This document shows positions 17,257-26,648 of a DNA stretch of 32,802 nt, in pieces. The stretch is from Clostridiales bacterium (lineage in GTDB: Bacteria > Bacillota > Sulfobacillia > Sulfobacillales > Sulfobacillaceae), in contig DAHXNH010000324.1 in NCBI GenBank assembly GCA_027365485.1, positions 1-32,802 of the forward strand, read 5' to 3'. Position numbers and translations under genes: made by a program. Within the stretch, counting starts at the first letter, position 1; every line of letters begins with the position of its first letter. The notes under the pieces are model-generated. The model had not been told where the DNA came from and searched no databases. It saw only the letters and a program-made list of their open reading frames with translations.

Positions 17257-19737
17257 TCATACTCGCCGTATGGTATAAATCCCTCCTGGTTGAACAGGGA
17301 AGGATATTATGTTCTTACCTAGAACTTCAAACGGGGCGATCTTTCCGTTCGTCTCGACCGTAACCGAAACTCCTGGACGTACATCGCATCGGCCTGTGCG
17401 ATTTGAGGCAATGATAGCCTCCCGCAGTTGGCCGCCCTCCCACGACAACGTAACATGGAAGCCACCACGAGCGCGGAGTCCACTCGCTCGACCTTCTGGC
17501 CATGCTTGGGGTAAAGCCGGCAGCAATTCGAGCGTGCCCGTGTGTGATTGGAGGAGCATCTCCGCGACGCCGGCGGTAAAACCAAAATTACCATCAATTT
17601 GGAATGGGGGGTGGGCATCAAACAGGTTTGCGTAGACCCCTCCACGGAGGTAGTCGACGGAATTGTCTCTCACGAGTTGGAGCAGATTCGAGACCAATTC
17701 CAGGGCATGATCTCCGTCCTTTAGCCGCGCCCATAAACATATCTTCCACGCCAAACTCCAACCGGTACCCCCATCGCCTCGAATCTCGAGCGACTTCTGC
17801 GCAGCCTTGAACAGGTCCGCTGCAGTATCATTCGTAAGTTGTCGTCCTGGGTAAACCCCAAACAGATGAGAGACATGGCGATGGTGAACATCTTCATCGT
17901 CCCAATCCTTCGCCCACTCCTGGAGTCGGCCATTCCGCCCCACCTGAAAAGGCAAGAGTTTGTCTCGTGTATCGAGAAGCTGACGCCGGAAAGCCGCATC
18001 CTCATCCAACGCTGCAGCGGCTTCAATGCAGTTCGTAAACAAATCCCAAATGAGCGCTAGATCCATCGTAGCGGCCATGCTGACAGCGGCCGTTTGTCCC
18101 GACTCGGTCACGAACTTGTGCTCAGGAGACGTCGATGGCGCCGTGACGAAATGTCCCCGCCCATCCTCCACGAGCCAACCCAGGTAAAACAAAGCCGCCT
18201 CGCGCATGATCGGATAGGCCTGTTTGCGAAGGAACTCCCGGTCCAGACCGAACGCATAATGCTCCCAGAGATGCTGACACAACCATGCAGCACCCATGGG
18301 CCAAGAGATCCACGCCGGATCGCCGTGGCCATAGTCTCCTGCCGGCGCGGACTGACGCCATAGGTCTCCATTATGATGAGCCGTCCAGCCCTTTAGGCCG
18401 TAGTTCACTTCCGCAGTTTTCCGTCCATTCTGAGAGAGTTCCTCAATGTAGGTCAAAAACGGCTCATGGCACTCCGCGAGATTACAGGTCTCTACGGGCC
18501 AATAGTTCATCTCGGCATTGATGTTCAACGTCCAGTTACTACTCCAAGGCGGACGCACTTCATGATTCCAAATCCCTTGCAGATTCGCGGGTTGCGTACC
18601 GGGCCTGGAACTTGCAATCATCAGATATCGCCCGTAGTCGAAGAGCAGTTCCACCAGACGTGGGTCCTTCGCACCGAATTTCATGATGCGCTGATCGGTG
18701 GGCATATTCTCCGGCGCTATCGAAGGACCCAGTTCGAAATGAACCCGATTAAAGAGGCTCTGATGGTCCTGAATATGGGCTTGCCGCAGATCCTTGTACA
18801 ATTTGCGCTCGGCCAACGCTATCTGTTGAGCAACGACTTGGGCAGGATCCTTGCCTTCCCGTCCGGGCGACTTGTCGAACCCATTAAAACTGGTGGCAGC
18901 AGCAAAAATAAGCACCGCCGTCGTTGCCTCCGTCACGTGTAGGCCATCGTGGTCAACCGAGATCGCCCCGCTCTCCACCATCGCCGTTAAGCGGCCGTGA
19001 AAGCGCATCGCTTGGGTAGTATTGGGATCCCCATAAATCACCGGCACATCATGAACATCATAATAGCTGGGGTCGACATGCTCAGGGCATACCCCAGTGA
19101 TCGTAAGACCGCCGTCCTTTGAGGCCGTGTGATAACGCAGTTGACTGTCTAGTTGGACCGTGAAGTCCAGTAGACCTGGATGACTTACACTCAGATGCAC
19201 AACCAGCACGTCGTCAGGGTAAGAGGCAAAGACTTCCCGCGTATACATTGCTTCACCAATCTGGTATTGAATCGTTGCCACACCCAGGCCAAGATCGAGA
19301 CTTCTCTGATAGTGACGCGAAACGCCGCCATGCTGGAACTTGATATAGAGGTTCCCTAGGGGGAGGTAGGATTCGGTATACGGCCCCATCATCCTTTTCG
19401 CCAGATGATCGGCTTCCGTATACCGTTCTTCGAAAATCCGTCGTCGAATATTGGGCAATTCCTCTTTTGCCCTGGGGTTATTCCCATCTTTAGGATATCC
19501 GGACCACAGCGTATCTTCGTTCAATTGAATCCGTTCCGTTTCGACGCCGCCAAACACCATCGCCCCCAGCCGTCCGTTTCCTAAGGGAAGTGCTTCGGTC
19601 CACAGGTTCGCTGGTCGGCGGTATTGGAGTTTCCTTTCAACCCCGTCACTGTCGTGAAACACGGCACCCAGCGACGACGCGTCGAAACTCCGTGCGGAAC
19701 CTTTCGTGGCGGTCTTGCCCAGCGTACGATACTCCAT
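17257..19737 (-). CDS. GH95 alpha-L-fucosidase with a dehydrogenase-derived N-terminus
   Basis: Predicted inverting alpha-L-fucosidase (GH95, often acting on Fuc-alpha-1,2-Gal), 826 residues. The GH95 part begins near residue 37 with YRRPANLWTEALPLGNG. Likely catalytic residues are N405 and N407 in LNINAEMNYW, acid E539 in STSPEHKF, and D715 in QIDGNFGF. Residues 1-36 are not GH95: MEYRTLGK, SARSF and ASSLGAVF follow the start of the aldo/keto reductase at 7469, with changed glycines (SFG to SFD). The ATG follows an AGGAGAGATC ribosome site that matches the expected start of that lost gene. A longer frame reaches 19932, but it runs over a fucU fragment in another frame and is rejected. No signal peptide. 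GH2 follows by 48 bases. Activity is probable because the GH95 core is intact. Confidence 0.9.
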   Translation of the reverse strand: MEYRTLGKTATKGSARSFDASSLGAVFHDSDGVERKLQYRRPANLWTEALPLGNGRLGAMVFGGVETERIQLNEDTLWSGYPKDGNNPRAKEELPNIRRRIFEERYTEADHLAKRMMGPYTESYLPLGNLYIKFQHGGVSRHYQRSLDLGLGVATIQYQIGEAMYTREVFASYPDDVLVVHLSVSHPGLLDFTVQLDSQLRYHTASKDGGLTITGVCPEHVDPSYYDVHDVPVIYGDPNTTQAMRFHGRLTAMVESGAISVDHDGLHVTEATTAVLIFAAATSFNGFDKSPGREGKDPAQVVAQQIALAERKLYKDLRQAHIQDHQSLFNRVHFELGPSIAPENMPTDQRIMKFGAKDPRLVELLFDYGRYLMIASSRPGTQPANLQGIWNHEVRPPWSSNWTLNINAEMNYWPVETCNLAECHEPFLTYIEELSQNGRKTAEVNYGLKGWTAHHNGDLWRQSAPAGDYGHGDPAWISWPMGAAWLCQHLWEHYAFGLDREFLRKQAYPIMREAALFYLGWLVEDGRGHFVTAPSTSPEHKFVTESGQTAAVSMAATMDLALIWDLFTNCIEAAAALDEDAAFRRQLLDTRDKLLPFQVGRNGRLQEWAKDWDDEDVHHRHVSHLFGVYPGRQLTNDTAADLFKAAQKSLEIRGDGGTGWSLAWKICLWARLKDGDHALELVSNLLQLVRDNSVDYLRGGVYANLFDAHPPFQIDGNFGFTAGVAEMLLQSHTGTLELLPALPQAWPEGRASGLRARGGFHVTLSWEGGQLREAIIASNRTGRCDVRPGVSVTVETNGKIAPFEVLGKNIISFPVQPGGIYTIRRV

Positions 19738-19760
19738 GATCTCTCCTCGATTCTCAGAAT

Positions 19761-19925
19761 TTATGCCATCGGTCCAATGAGGCGCTCGACCAGACTGCGA
19801 GCCTGGTCGAACTTCGACCCGGCTAAGGCTGCCGAGGGGTCGATAGGCCCTCTCTTTACTAAAGTGTTGCCGTACATCGCGGATTCCCCCGTGGCCACGC
19901 CAGACAAGGTCCGACCGGTCCTTTG
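19761..19925 (-). pseudogene. fucU: 3' fragment of a second fucU
   Basis: A 54-codon frame has ATGESAMYGNTLVKRGP, matching the end of the intact FucU (ATGDSAMYGNILLKKG), plus a 27-residue extra tail. It is cut off upstream by TAG at 19926-19928, and no fucU 5' part is found there. Its TAA at 19761-19763 is 23 bases before the start of the GH95 chimera. The order fucU then aldo/keto reductase repeats that of the intact operon, which supports a duplicated pair that lost most of its sequence. Confidence 0.8.
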
Positions 19926-19928
19926 CTA

Positions 19929-20472
19929 ACACGGGTGGCGGCCAACATACTCACTCCCGCCGCGGTTCCAGGTGCTGTACAGGCAACATGGTTTAGCAAA
20001 GGTTCCACATCTCAGACGCCTCGGTATCTTGCGGCTCGAGGATCCTGCTGAAATGGTTCTGCACCCAGAATATGGTTCGATAGCCGAAGCAATTATGGTC
20101 CCTGTTCCGCAATTCCTTCCGACGGTCTTCGTAGACGCGGCCACTACACGGTATGCTTCATATTTGCGAACCATCATCGCACATCTCCCATGTTGATTAA
20201 CACCGAGCCGATTCTCGCCAGCAAGCTTCGTCGGACAAATTCAGGGCTTATCGAGGTCATCATCCCCGTCAAGTATAGAGCGCACAGCGTGCTCCGAATC
20301 TCGTCAAAATACCGGCCCTATTTTTTCAGGCCCTCTGCCCTAATCTGGGTCCACTCCTGAGCGGCCCCATTGTTTACCCTAATGCAGGGGGCCGACCTCA
20401 GGGTGTCGATATCGTCCCAACAGCGTCACAAATGTAACGCTGAGTATTTACCGTAAATGGCTGCACATATGG
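19929..20472. other. Gene-free stretch between GH43 and the fucU fragment
   Basis: About 540 bases. On the minus strand near 19960-20130, one frame reads GYRTIFWVQNHF, then TEASEMWNLC, a stop, and MLPVQHLEP. This faintly recalls the C-terminus of sugar mutarotases of the RhaM type (PF05336), but it is broken and short. No terminator with a T-run was seen after GH43. Confidence 0.4.
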
Positions 20473-21978
20473 TCACAATGCTTTCCGATATCGAAACCAA
20501 TCGAAATACGCTGCAACTCCCGTCGTGGAATAGCTGTAGAGTCCAAAGAACACTCCTGTAAAACCACCGGCCACTTCAGTCGATACCCAATGCGTTTCCG
20601 CTTCGCCGAGGATGTGCCAATGCTGATCCGAAGCCTGATAGGAAAACACATACCTTTCCGGGGTTGCTTGAATTCTCAGGTCGACGATGGGCGCTTCGAT
20701 AGGCGCCGAATGTCTATCGATGGTCATGCTTCCGACCTGGCGGCGAAAGGTAATGACCCGACTCCCGTTAATCTCCGTCAACCCAATGAAATAGTGGTGC
20801 CTTTCGTTCATATAGACTGCTAGACCTGCTTCATCTCCCTCCTGAGGATGAAACTCGAGTTTGGTAGAGATCTCGCATTCAAAGTGCCGCTGCCGACAAC
20901 CGATAAATGCGGGGGTTCCCGAATCCGTCAATTTCACATTCGATCCACGTAAAGAGAGCCAGCCCTTCCGCTCCTCCAAAGATAAATCGACATCGTGCGA
21001 GTTGCGGATAAAATTCCATTTCGCCCCGAGTTTCGTCTCGTCAAAATGATCGACCTCAGCCTCCTCTTCCCAAGCGGCCACTGGTAAGGTTTCGGTTTCC
21101 ATCTCCAACTCTACGGTCCCGTGATTCCCAATCACGGGCCAACCATCATCGGTCCAGGCGACAGGAGCCAAGAATGTCTCCCTTCCCAGGTGATGGCGGT
21201 AGGGAAACCTTACTGGTCGAATCCCCAAGAAAACGGCCCACCATCGCCCGTCTTGTGCTTGAACCAAATCGGCATGCCCGGTTGCGTGAATCGGATGGTT
21301 CAGACTTCGGTGCGACAGGATTGGATTGAATGGACAAGATTCAAACGGGCCATACGGAGTTTCACCTCGTGCGATGGTCTCCATATGGCCGTACTCCGTT
21401 CCGCCTTCTGCACACATCAAATAATAATATCCGTTGATTTTATACACATGCGGCCCCTCGGGGAATGCTCCTCCGGTACCTGTCCAAATCAATCGGGTGT
21501 CGCTCAGTTTTTGACCTGTCTCGATATCGATCGCGCACTGATAAATCCCCTCACTCTGCATACCTCCGGTACTCGTAAAATAAACTTTTCCGTCATCATC
21601 AAAGAACAATGAGGGGTCAATGCCAGGCTGGTCCACATAGATGGGATCTGACCATACACCGGCCGGATCGTGGGTCCAGACGTAGAAATGGCCTCCTTCA
21701 TCAACATTCGTCGTGACCATATAAAACCGCCCCGCATGATAACGAAGCGTTGGGGCATAAATTCCACCAGAAGACACCGATGATTTGTTAAGTTGCAGCT
21801 GGCTTTCGCGCGTTAGACAATATCCAATTTGCCGCCAATGCACCAAATCGTTGCTGTGCCAAACCGGCACGCCCGGAAAATAACCAAATGAACTATTGAC
21901 GAGATAGTAATCATCACCAACCCTACATACACTCGGGTCTGGATAAAAACCTGGAATGACAGGATTTTGATATCTCAT
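20473..21978 (-). CDS. GH43 beta-xylosidase / alpha-L-arabinofuranosidase
   Basis: A 501-residue GH43 enzyme. The five-bladed propeller carries the general base D14 (NPVIPGFYPDPS), the pKa-tuning D121 (GIDPSLFFDDDG) and the acid E174 (AFPEGPHVYK). Residues from about 310 form the C-terminal beta-sandwich (GH43_C2 type) seen in two-domain beta-xylosidases. Such enzymes remove xylose or L-arabinose from non-reducing ends; the two activities are not separable from sequence. There is no signal peptide. The start is ATG at 21976-21978, with GAGGAG about 11 bases upstream, a slightly long spacing. The frame extends to 22290, but that part overlaps the end of GH127 and has no GH43 homology. It follows GH127 by 94 bases, probably in one transcript. 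Confidence 0.92.
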   Translation of the reverse strand: MRYQNPVIPGFYPDPSVCRVGDDYYLVNSSFGYFPGVPVWHSNDLVHWRQIGYCLTRESQLQLNKSSVSSGGIYAPTLRYHAGRFYMVTTNVDEGGHFYVWTHDPAGVWSDPIYVDQPGIDPSLFFDDDGKVYFTSTGGMQSEGIYQCAIDIETGQKLSDTRLIWTGTGGAFPEGPHVYKINGYYYLMCAEGGTEYGHMETIARGETPYGPFESCPFNPILSHRSLNHPIHATGHADLVQAQDGRWWAVFLGIRPVRFPYRHHLGRETFLAPVAWTDDGWPVIGNHGTVELEMETETLPVAAWEEEAEVDHFDETKLGAKWNFIRNSHDVDLSLEERKGWLSLRGSNVKLTDSGTPAFIGCRQRHFECEISTKLEFHPQEGDEAGLAVYMNERHHYFIGLTEINGSRVITFRRQVGSMTIDRHSAPIEAPIVDLRIQATPERYVFSYQASDQHWHILGEAETHWVSTEVAGGFTGVFFGLYSYSTTGVAAYFDWFRYRKAL

Positions 21979-22072
21979 GGTCGCCAGGTCTCCTCTTGCA
22001 CCCGGACTGCCAGGTCGGTTCCAAATGGCTTGAAGCGGCTTTCCCTCTCCCAAGCTTTCCTTTCGTCTGCCG

Positions 22073-23980
22073 TCATCCTTGCACCTCGCTCCCATTTTTT
22101 GGCTTTCGAATCGGAAAATAGACCGTGTATGTTTCATCGGTGACATCCAGCAGCGGGATAAAGCGGATGTTTCTTTCCTGGTTGATGGTTTTGTATGAGC
22201 CATCGCGCCAAAAACTGTGGTGCCGTTCATTGTGGGGAGTGAGGATGGTATCCGCACGCTCCGGTTCGCCCTCCAACAACCGCTCTTCATCCACCAGTCC
22301 GGCTAACACCACGGGCCCGTCCATAAAGGCCACCATCCCCGGCTGATCCGGCAATGGCACGGCCGTGAGCACTTTTGGAAATTCAATGGTCACGGTGTCG
22401 TGATCCCAGACCTTGCGGATCCGAATATGAGACGGGGATTCGTCTGCGCTCCAATGTGGCTCCCCGTTAATCCTTATCACCGGGTGTCCGCTCACCCACC
22501 AAGGAACCCGGAACGCTACCTCAAAGTCGGTAGGGTGGTCGCATTGGACCTGCAATTCGCAAACACTCTGTTTCGGCCGCTCGGGTGGGATCTGCGGGCG
22601 GTGCAAACGTTGAATCGATTCCACTCCTTCGCCATCGAACGTCGGCACCGCCGTCGACCCTGTCTGCGAAGGCTGCCGGAGCACCACCTCAACGGTCGTC
22701 TCGCCATAACGCCAAACAACTTGAGATGGAATATACTGGCTTACTACTAAACCGTCCGGGGTTTCGTGAAAAATGGGGTGGTCGTAGGATGCCTGCGCCT
22801 GAACCAGGGTGCCATGACAGCACCAAAAATGATTCGTCGCACTCCCCCAAGACTTCTTGCTACCAGGGCCAAGTTCCAGAAAATAGGAAACCATGCCGGT
22901 CTGTTTGTTTTGTTGCGCCAATACTCCATTCACGAGATTCCGCTCCCAAAAATCGGCGTACTTGGACTCTCCCGTCCAGCGGTACAGCACCTCCGCCAGA
23001 CGCATCATATTGTAAACCACGCAGTGTTCCTGGGCGGATCCAAGTCTTGCCGCGAGCTTTTGTGGCGGTGTCCACACCTCCCCGCAAGACACTCCGCCGG
23101 TGCAGTAAGTGCCGCGAACTTCCACCGCCGCTTCCCAGAAGGCGAGAGTCACGTCTCGCCATCGCCTGTCGCCCGTCACTTCGAAGGCTCTCGCCGCTCC
23201 CAGGATTTCAGGAATCTGTGTATTCGCGTGTTTGTTGGTGAGGACGTCCTCTCCGCGCAGAAGCGCATCGAACAATCTCGGCCGATCATACCGATAGATC
23301 AACGTCAGGTATTTCTCATCGCCCGTTTCACCGTACAAATTCGCCCAGACCTCTAGCATCCCTCCGGTTTCATAGTCAAGAATGCGATCCATCTGCTCAC
23401 GACTAAAAGCGTCGGTCCAACGATAGAACCAGTCGGCGAAGCGGGTCGAAATAGCTAACGCCTCCGGTAAATCCATAAGGCGGTAGACATCATACAATCC
23501 CATAAAAATCTTGTGGATGGTGTACTGGGGAGCCCAAACTGCCTTCCCGGCTGCGATGCGATGCAGGAACGTTTCGGGAAAGGCCGCGATCCATTCTCCA
23601 CCATTAGCTGCTTGACAGCGGGCGAGTTCTCTGACAATAAAGGCGGTCTTCGCCCGAAGCTGCTCATCCCCGGTTTCGGCATACGCATTGGCAGCCGCCG
23701 ATAACCAGTGGCCGAGAAAGTGCCCCCGTAGCTCGCACGTCGGTGCTTCCCAACCCCAATGCCATGTGGTTGGATGATCCTGAGAAATGTCCGGATCAAC
23801 CGACGTGCCCGCACTACCGCTATAACTCCACAGTCCGGCTTGCAGATAGAATGTTCTCAGTAGGTTGAGCGAACTCAGACTCATCAAGTATTTGACGTTT
23901 AGCTCAAACCGCGTCCTAATCGGACTGCTGAGCAATTTTGCCGTGCCCGGCTGCAATGGTTGAAGCACCAGGTTGGTCAT
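22073..23980 (-). CDS. GH127 (DUF1680) beta-L-arabinofuranosidase
   Basis: A 635-residue (alpha/alpha)6-barrel enzyme of the DUF1680/GH127 family, releasing beta-L-arabinofuranose by a cysteine-nucleophile mechanism with a zinc-bound thiolate. Residues equivalent to those of HypBA1 are present: acid E301 (GGVSCGEVW), zinc ligands E318 and C320 (QEHCVVYN), and the cysteine pair C387-C388 (FWCCHGT), one of which is the nucleophile. Natural substrates are the beta-arabinosides of hydroxyproline-rich plant cell-wall proteins and rhamnogalacturonan II. No signal peptide, so its substrate must be imported. The ATG at 23978-23980 is preceded by AAGGAG at an unusually long 15 bases, so the exact start is less sure. 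It lies 228 bases after the GH29-3 stop and 94 bases before GH43. Confidence 0.92.
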   Translation of the reverse strand: MTNLVLQPLQPGTAKLLSSPIRTRFELNVKYLMSLSSLNLLRTFYLQAGLWSYSGSAGTSVDPDISQDHPTTWHWGWEAPTCELRGHFLGHWLSAAANAYAETGDEQLRAKTAFIVRELARCQAANGGEWIAAFPETFLHRIAAGKAVWAPQYTIHKIFMGLYDVYRLMDLPEALAISTRFADWFYRWTDAFSREQMDRILDYETGGMLEVWANLYGETGDEKYLTLIYRYDRPRLFDALLRGEDVLTNKHANTQIPEILGAARAFEVTGDRRWRDVTLAFWEAAVEVRGTYCTGGVSCGEVWTPPQKLAARLGSAQEHCVVYNMMRLAEVLYRWTGESKYADFWERNLVNGVLAQQNKQTGMVSYFLELGPGSKKSWGSATNHFWCCHGTLVQAQASYDHPIFHETPDGLVVSQYIPSQVVWRYGETTVEVVLRQPSQTGSTAVPTFDGEGVESIQRLHRPQIPPERPKQSVCELQVQCDHPTDFEVAFRVPWWVSGHPVIRINGEPHWSADESPSHIRIRKVWDHDTVTIEFPKVLTAVPLPDQPGMVAFMDGPVVLAGLVDEERLLEGEPERADTILTPHNERHHSFWRDGSYKTINQERNIRFIPLLDVTDETYTVYFPIRKPKNGSEVQG

Positions 23981-24208
23981 ATCCTTATCTATCGACTCCT
24001 TCTAAGAAAATGGCTGGTGCCAAGACCGCCGCTTTACCAGGCGGAAGTCCTGACGGACTCAGCACGAAGCTCATAAACGGGTGACGCCGCGTACCGCTAT
24101 GCGAGACTGACAGCGAGTAAATCCGTCCCCTCAGCCTGCATCTTCAGAAAGCGACAACCGCTCCGGGCAGACGAATCCTTGGTCATCGCAGTCACTATGC
24201 CGCGCAGG

Positions 24209-25681
24209 TTACGACCGAAACCCCCGCGGTGTAACGAGCTCTACCTCTTCGCTTAAGCCGGTTCCTGAATACACCCCAACCGAAGATAGGGTCGGACACC
24301 ACCGAGATTCCAGAATGCGGACCCGAAGCCTTTGACAAGTTATGGGTCTCAGCCGCACAATCCGCTTGTATCCGACCACCGTGCCCGTATGCACGGAGAT
24401 CCATTGATCCCCAATCCGGCATTCTAGACTAAACCGCTCGATGCGTTGTCCAGAGGCGATATGTTCTTGAAGGACCACATGATCGAAAGTGGTTTCGCCC
24501 CCAAAGTCAAGCTCGACGTCCGCCGATTCAGTACCAAACGGTGGACACCAGAACGAATCTCTATCGCCATCTATTACGCTGTCTGCGTCGTGGTCACGAT
24601 CCAACGTAGCCGACGCCGTTGCGACAGCCTCCCTCGCCAAATCCCGGGCAAAAGTCCGTCTGAGCACGTCTCCAAGGTTCACCAATACCGTGGCGTCCTG
24701 CGACGCAATCAGCCCACTTGGGTCAGGCGGCACATTCAGTAAAAAGGTGGCATTCCCCCCCACCGCTTCATAGTAAATGGTCAGCAGTTCGTCAACCGAC
24801 CGGACTTGGCCATCCTCGTTCGCATGGTAAAACCACCCCGGCCGAATGGAGGTATTCACCTCAGCTGGATACCAGACCAGATCCTCTACGCCTTGGATGG
24901 CTACCCGACTCCCCAGGTCTTGATCTCCGGTATTCACGCGCCGGGAGAACAAGCCATCGTCGACCGTTTGGGACTGCTCCTGTATCCGCTCTTGAGAGCG
25001 CAACTGTCCCGGAACGACACTCCATTCCGACACGCGACAATGGCCCGCCTCGTTTCCGCACCAGCGTACATCCGGTCCGCATACCGAAATCACGGCGTTC
25101 GGCTGCAGTTCTCGTATGATCGCAAAATAGCCGTCCCAGTCGTAGACTTGCCGCTTGCCGTTCGGGCCTTCGCCGCAAGCCCCGTCAAACCAGACGCAGA
25201 AAATGTCGCCGTAGTTGGTCAACAGCTCGCGCAACTGGGCCTTGAAATAGTCGTTGTATTCCTCGGTGCCATACCTGGTATCGTGCCGATCCCAAGGAGA
25301 AAGGTACACCCCGAACTTCAGCCCGGCTTTGTTACAAGCCTGCGATACCTCTCTGACGACGTCACCGTGTCCATCCCGCCAAGGGCTTTGGCGGACAGAA
25401 TGGTTGGTATGTTGGCTCGGCCAGAGGCAGAATCCATCGTGGTGTTTCGCGGTCAGAATCAATCCCCGCATCCCTGCTGACCGAAACACGTCCACCCACT
25501 GGTCGGCATCTAACCGTTCGGGGTTAAAGAGGGTAGGGCTTTCCTCTCCGGTCCCCCATTCCCGACCGGTGAAGGTGTTGATCGTAAAATGGACAAACGC
25601 ATAAAACTCTAGGGCCTGCCACTGCAGTTGGCGTGCCGAAGGCACCACGTTCGCGGCTCGCATGATTGCGGAATTAGTCAT
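24209..25681 (-). CDS. GH29 alpha-L-fucosidase (3) with C-terminal F5/8-type (CBM32-like) domain
   Basis: A 490-residue enzyme. The catalytic barrel has AFVHFTINTFTGREWG, KHHDGF (79-84) and the likely nucleophile D166 in CVWFDGA. The second conserved region, VSEWSV (E219), is a candidate acid/base. From about residue 345 a discoidin (F5/8 type C) sandwich follows, with SATLDRDHDADSVIDGD, SFWCPP and the ending RLRVRILESR. This combination is typical of GH29 subfamily B, which often needs branched alpha-1,3/4-fucosyl substrates; that is family knowledge. No signal peptide. The start is ATG at 25679-25681, with AGGGAGG six bases upstream, 13 codons inside the longest frame. It heads the GH29-GH127-GH43 run and lies 289 bases downstream of the decayed fourth GH29. 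Confidence 0.92.
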   Translation of the reverse strand: MTNSAIMRAANVVPSARQLQWQALEFYAFVHFTINTFTGREWGTGEESPTLFNPERLDADQWVDVFRSAGMRGLILTAKHHDGFCLWPSQHTNHSVRQSPWRDGHGDVVREVSQACNKAGLKFGVYLSPWDRHDTRYGTEEYNDYFKAQLRELLTNYGDIFCVWFDGACGEGPNGKRQVYDWDGYFAIIRELQPNAVISVCGPDVRWCGNEAGHCRVSEWSVVPGQLRSQERIQEQSQTVDDGLFSRRVNTGDQDLGSRVAIQGVEDLVWYPAEVNTSIRPGWFYHANEDGQVRSVDELLTIYYEAVGGNATFLLNVPPDPSGLIASQDATVLVNLGDVLRRTFARDLAREAVATASATLDRDHDADSVIDGDRDSFWCPPFGTESADVELDFGGETTFDHVVLQEHIASGQRIERFSLECRIGDQWISVHTGTVVGYKRIVRLRPITCQRLRVRILESRWCPTLSSVGVYSGTGLSEEVELVTPRGFRS

Positions 25682-25970
25682 GTGTATCCTCCCTGGGTCT
25701 GCTCTATTCTGGTCTCGCAATCTGGCCCAACACTCGGGTCAACGTTCTTACTCGGTTCGCAACCGCGCGGGTTTCAGGGTATTCGACCCGGCTTTAGGCA
25801 CTGATTCCTTAGCATTCTACCTAAGGATAGGCTTCAAGTCGGCATCAGCATCAGAGAGTCTTAATATTCTTCCATAGCTTCCCATCTTGCCCACCGCCTC
25901 GTGCATGATCACCCCTCGTTTTCTGCTCATTTCACGGGTGATCGAATGATGTTACAAACCTCATCGTCAT

Positions 25971-26648
25971 TCGGGTGTTAGCCTGTTTCTTGTCAGACGC
26001 CCGTGCAGCCGACCCGTTACAGAGTTGGGTTGATACCGGTGGACCTTTTCATTTAGTTGCACAGCATCCCACAACCAAGCGGCATCCGTACCGTGGTGAG
26101 CCAGCCAACCCCCAGTCGTACCACAACACATCAATTGTCTCATATCGAGTCATAAGCTCTTCCACTTGGTCGTAGACCTGCTGTTTCATCAGGGCTACGT
26201 TGTCAGGCATCTCCCGGGGATGAAAATATCCGGGAAATCGCCAGTCCATTAGAGGATAGTACAGCCCCACTTTCAAGCCCACACTTCGAAACACATCGCA
26301 ATACGCGCTAACAAAATCCTTTGGTGCTGCGATCGCGCCCGAATGAAAACCGCCCTAGCTCCCTGGGCTGTCCCACAGTGCGGACTCGTCGTGGTGCCGC
26401 GCTACCATCACGGGATACTTCATCCCAGCCTATTTGCCAAGCTCTGCTCACCTCTTCGGATTAAAACGATCTGATTCAAACCGGTCGGCTAATTTTCGAT
26501 ATTCCTCCGCAGAAATGGATTCGTGATACATTACCCACTCGCCGCGGCCCAAAAGCGAATACAACCTCAGATGGAAGAAAATGCCTCGTGTGGCCTCCTT
26601 CCACCAAACCATCTGTACGTCGGTCAGATTGAGTCCAAGCGCAGACAC
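25971..26648 (-). pseudogene. GH29 alpha-L-fucosidase pseudogene
   Basis: A fourth GH29, decayed. The frame begins at GTG 26646-26648 and reads VWWKEATRGIFFHLRLYSLLGRGEWVMY in pieces, where the usual HWG is changed to HLR. It then has three in-frame stops (TGA 26448-26450, TAG 26430-26432, TAG 26355-26357) around MKYPVMVARHHDESALWDSPGS. It continues through VGLYYPLMDWRFPGYF to the nucleophile region VLWYDWGLAGS. After a frameshift near 26070 it resumes as WDAVQLNEKVHRYQPN and ends at LTPE followed by TGA near 25972, about where an intact GH29 has DTPE. Its 3' third is missing. No good ribosome site precedes it. Confidence 0.88.

Noticed and set aside
19738-19932. 65-codon upstream extension of the GH95 frame
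   Set aside because: It overlaps the fucU fragment read in another frame, and the AGGAG site just before 19737 marks the real start.
21979-22290. 104-codon upstream extension of GH43
   Set aside because: It overlaps the 3' end of GH127 and has no GH43 similarity.
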